Source: Clostridium facile
Lineage (GTDB): Bacteria > Bacillota > Clostridia > Oscillospirales > Ruminococcaceae
Direction: 5' to 3'
Assembly: GCF_014297275.1 (NCBI RefSeq)
Contig: NZ_JACOQK010000001.1
Span: 992,001-1,056,000, forward strand
Length of the DNA: 64,000 nt
Shown here piece after piece: positions 61,444 through 64,000 of the stretch. The stretch's first letter is position 1, and the number at the start of each line of letters is the position of its first letter. The notes under the pieces were generated by a model. The model saw only the letters and a list, made by a program, of their open reading frames with translations, made no database searches and was not told the DNA's origin. The translations under genes and the position numbers were made by a program.

Positions 61444-62293
61444 ATTCTTCTACTGTTAACCCTTCCAGCGGGGTGAGGGTAATCTGGTAGTCCTCTATGC
61501 TTTTTGGGGTAAGAACCCCTTCTTTTTTGGCAACGCAAAGGCTATCGTGAACCTTTTTGGTGGAATACTGGCCAATTTTGCAGTTGTGTTCCCACCAGTA
61601 GAGCTTATGAATCTCCATACTGCCTTCCGGACGTGCGGAGGAACTATCGTTGACAAAAAGGGTGCGGATAGCTTCTTTGATTTTTTCCGCGTCCTCCTGG
61701 GTAAATCCGGTTTTTTCTGCAAGCTGGACGTTGATGCTCCCTTTTAAGAGGTATACACCAAAATCAACCCGGTGCTTATCCCCCATGGTGTCTGATGCTT
61801 TCCCTCCTTTGGTATCCTCACTGTTGACGCTTTTGGTGATTTTGATAGTGGTGATATTGATTGGATCCACGCTAAATGCTGGATGGAGGGAAACCGGCCC
61901 CCTTATTCCGAGGGAAAGTTCTTCCCCCTTAAAAGCGAATACTTGTCCAAAGCTGCGTACATCCATCCACTCTTGGCAAGCGGCTTGATAGGCTACTTGC
62001 GCATTGGCTTTTTTCCCTTTTTTCAGTTCTGTGCCAAAGGCGGGGTTTTTATCCGCCCGCTCTTTCAGGCTGTCATAACCATCCACATTTTTGTCATCGG
62101 ACTGGACAAAGATGGATTCCCCCATATCCATCAGGCGGTTTCTGATTTTCCGTTTGATGCAGACATCCGAAATCTCCCCAAACCCTTCATCAGTGATTCT
62201 TGGCATATTTCCGTTGAGGGGATCGCCGTTGCAGTTTGCGTTATTTACTGTAATAATTGCCTCAAAATCAATTTTATTTTGTAATACACCCAT
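61430..62293 (-). CDS. cas7: Cas7 (Csd2) backbone protein of type I-C Cascade
   Basis: 287 residues. DFEAIITVNNANCNGDPLNG at the start, IRGPVSLHPAFSVDPINI and the RNA-binding thumb region AVxKEGVLTP-like stretch near the end mark Csd2. Several copies line the crRNA in the surveillance complex. It begins one base after cas8c. Confidence 0.95.
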   Translation of the reverse strand: MGVLQNKIDFEAIITVNNANCNGDPLNGNMPRITDEGFGEISDVCIKRKIRNRLMDMGESIFVQSDDKNVDGYDSLKERADKNPAFGTELKKGKKANAQVAYQAACQEWMDVRSFGQVFAFKGEELSLGIRGPVSLHPAFSVDPINITTIKITKSVNSEDTKGGKASDTMGDKHRVDFGVYLLKGSINVQLAEKTGFTQEDAEKIKEAIRTLFVNDSSSARPEGSMEIHKLYWWEHNCKIGQYSTKKVHDSLCVAKKEGVLTPKSIEDYQITLTPLEGLTVEEYDGI

Positions 62294-62294
62294 T

Positions 62295-64000
62295 TTATTC
62301 TTCCTCCATCTTCTGTGATTTTTTTATTTGCCGTTCTTTGATAATTTGTATCCTTTGGCTGCAAAAACCAGATAAAAATGCCGCCCCCAAATTTCGTTTC
62401 TTTTTCAGTTCTTTCGTATCAATTCTACTGACCATTTCGTCTAATAAATCGCATAAATCGCAGAGTTTTATCCCCTTGGATTGCATAATGTAAACATTCA
62501 CCTTATTGTAAAGTACTGTTAACGTGTCGTAAGGGCTCTGGCAAAACCGCGTAAGAAGCCTTCTCGCATTGGTAGGGCGAACTTCTTTATAAGATTCGTT
62601 GTCATCCGGCTTATTTTTTCCCCACAGCACCTGATTTTCAATAGCATCAGCAAGTGCCACAAATCTTCCGCAATTGTATTCAATATCATCAGTTTCTTTT
62701 ACACAATTAAAAACACCATTTTCTCCCATAACAAATTCCTCCATTCTATAAATCAACGGATTGTCCTTATCGTAATCATATAAATAACGGTTATATAAGG
62801 CGCATGCCGCAAAAGCAACTTGTTCCCATAAGGACCCATAGCCATAGTTTTGTGGGAATTTCGCCTTGTTGACAGCAGCTTTTACAATATCCCGTGGAAT
62901 TTTCGCCCCATCACAGATACAGGGCAGAATCCGCTGCACAGTATCTGCTAACAGCTTATTACTTCCCACTTCCAGATAGTTGCCCCTGCTCACCCCAAAC
63001 GCCGCTTTTGCCAGATTCACTGGGGACGGCGCACCAAAATGGTATTCTTGTTTTTTTATCTCGTTGTAATAACGGATATTCCAGGCGCAGGTTTTGTGCC
63101 ATCGCTCTATGTTGTCAATCAGTTCGTTTCCTTGCAGTCCATTGTACTCTCGGTTGAAAACCACCGCCATCCTTCCGGTAGTAGCAGCATCCAACCCCAA
63201 CAGCACCAGCTGGCTGTCCTTCCTGATTTCAGCGTGATAACCTGTAATCGCCATTTTAAACTGTTGGGCAAACTCCTGTTCAGTATTAATTTCCACACTC
63301 TGCTCCTCAAAGCAGAACTGGAATGTATCCGCCATGGGGTCGGGGAGTTCTTCCCCATCCACTCCCCACAGAACGAATACACGGTCACCAATTCTGGCAA
63401 CTTGCTTCTGGTTCTGAATCAGCCATTTTAAGGCGTTATGGGCTTTTTGGGACGCCTCATAGGATATGGTATACGCTTGTTCCGCTGTTTCAAACCGTCC
63501 ACGGAAAGTAAAATTGGTGGTATCATTGGCAGAAATCAATTTTGCCTTATCACCGGAATTTCTGATTTTAGACGGATGGATGGTGCAGGCCCTTACATGA
63601 TTTCCTGTGACATAACAGAGTTTTTTGCTGCCCTCCTGGCTCAAGTAGTAGTTTGTATATTGGTCTTGCAGTTTTCCATCCTGCCACAACGCGGGGACAG
63701 AATCAATCCCAATCACCGAAAACCGTACAAAGGCATCGGATTGGTTGCCCACCGGCAGTTTTAAATTAGGCTGGTTTTCCCATTTCTTTGTCAACCTTCC
63801 GTTTTCATCCACCGAAAAAATACCCTGTTCCACCAAATCGTGAATCAATGTTTTCTGGTTCAGATACTGGTAAACCGCTTTGACCTTTGGGTTGCTGTAC
63901 GAAGATTCACACCATGCTTGTAATTGTTCCATATACGCCTGATAGGCTTCGGCGTTATCCTCTTTGCAGAACCGGGGATAATCCCCCGCTATGTACTTTA
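62295..64000 (-). CDS. cas8c: Cas8c (Csd1) large subunit, 5' end outside window
   Basis: The frame is open from the stop at 62295 to the right edge (about 568 codons). The visible upstream residues YIAGDYPRFCKEDN read through into the ATG at 63932, so that ATG is internal and the gene is partial. Family landmarks: VRFSVIGIDSVPALWQ, CYVTGNHVRACTIHPSKI, LISANDTTNFTFRGRFETA and GFGRMAVVFNREY-like TTGRMAVVFNREYNGLQ. Cas8c recognises the PAM; the Cas11c small subunit is often made from an internal start near its C terminus. cas5 and cas3 are expected to the right. Confidence 0.93.
   Translation of the reverse strand, partial: KYIAGDYPRFCKEDNAEAYQAYMEQLQAWCESSYSNPKVKAVYQYLNQKTLIHDLVEQGIFSVDENGRLTKKWENQPNLKLPVGNQSDAFVRFSVIGIDSVPALWQDGKLQDQYTNYYLSQEGSKKLCYVTGNHVRACTIHPSKIRNSGDKAKLISANDTTNFTFRGRFETAEQAYTISYEASQKAHNALKWLIQNQKQVARIGDRVFVLWGVDGEELPDPMADTFQFCFEEQSVEINTEQEFAQQFKMAITGYHAEIRKDSQLVLLGLDAATTGRMAVVFNREYNGLQGNELIDNIERWHKTCAWNIRYYNEIKKQEYHFGAPSPVNLAKAAFGVSRGNYLEVGSNKLLADTVQRILPCICDGAKIPRDIVKAAVNKAKFPQNYGYGSLWEQVAFAACALYNRYLYDYDKDNPLIYRMEEFVMGENGVFNCVKETDDIEYNCGRFVALADAIENQVLWGKNKPDDNESYKEVRPTNARRLLTRFCQSPYDTLTVLYNKVNVYIMQSKGIKLCDLCDLLDEMVSRIDTKELKKKRNLGAAFLSGFCSQRIQIIKERQIKKSQKMEEE

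Noticed and set aside
1..64000. tRNA or rRNA genes
   Set aside because: No cloverleaf with the conserved TTCGA arm and no rRNA core sequence noticed in intergenic regions.

Overview
The window looks like part of a chromosome of a gut-type, spore-forming, Gram-positive anaerobe (Bacillota, class Clostridia, probably Oscillospirales/Ruminococcaceae-like). This rests on a Bacillus/Clostridium-type miaB-ricA-mutS-mutL-miaA order, a sepF-ylmH-divIVA-ileS-lspA-rluD cell-division/housekeeping run, a spoIVFA-spoIVFB-like sporulation pair, strong Shine-Dalgarno sites, frequent TTG/GTG starts, and large sortase-type surface proteins carrying FIVAR and pilin-isopeptide repeats. Species cannot be read from the sequence alone.

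Layout. (1) 1-2.5 kb, minus strand: a decayed array of probable polymorphic-toxin C-terminal tails, each directly followed by a small probable immunity gene; three tails are visible as short or frameshifted fragments. (2) 2.5-6.9 kb: a secreted, wall-anchored GH127-like glycosidase. (3) 7.4-11.8 kb: a Bce-type peptide-antibiotic resistance module (response regulator, kinase, ABC ATPase, permease) with a TTACA-N4-TGTAA operator placed over the kinase stop codon. (4) 11.9-29.5 kb: a nearly gapless minus-strand housekeeping run, miaB to a DUF368 gene. (5) 29.8-30.7 kb: a plus-strand metallophosphoesterase. (6) 31.0-41.1 kb: a giant vWA plus pilin-repeat adhesin with a structured leader, next to a serine recombinase (41.4-42.0 kb). 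(7) 42.5-44.2 kb: a DtxR-family regulator, a small membrane protein and a polysaccharide deacetylase. (8) 44.4-49.1 kb: a wall-anchored GH106-like glycosidase and the eroded anchor of a third such protein. (9) 49.1-55.2 kb: DUF421/YetF protein, small acidic protein, LTA-synthase-like enzyme, PcrA helicase. (10) 55.9-58.3 kb: phosphoesterase, small membrane protein and the SpoIVFA/SpoIVFB-like pair. (11) 58.5-64.0 kb: a type I-C CRISPR array (12 identical repeats, 11 spacers), its leader, and cas2-cas1-cas4-cas7-cas8c, with cas8c running off the right edge; cas5 and cas3 would lie beyond.

How the parts work together. The surface proteins at 2.5, 31 and 44 kb share a signal peptide / long ectodomain / KTGD-type sorting tail design, yet no sortase gene is present. 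The two glycosidases share almost the same FIVAR and anchor module, and a third copy of that tail survives as a pseudogene. The Bce module is a self-contained sense-and-detoxify system. The CRISPR locus and the toxin/immunity remnants are the accessory defence and competition regions; everything between about 12 and 29.5 kb is ordinary core genome.
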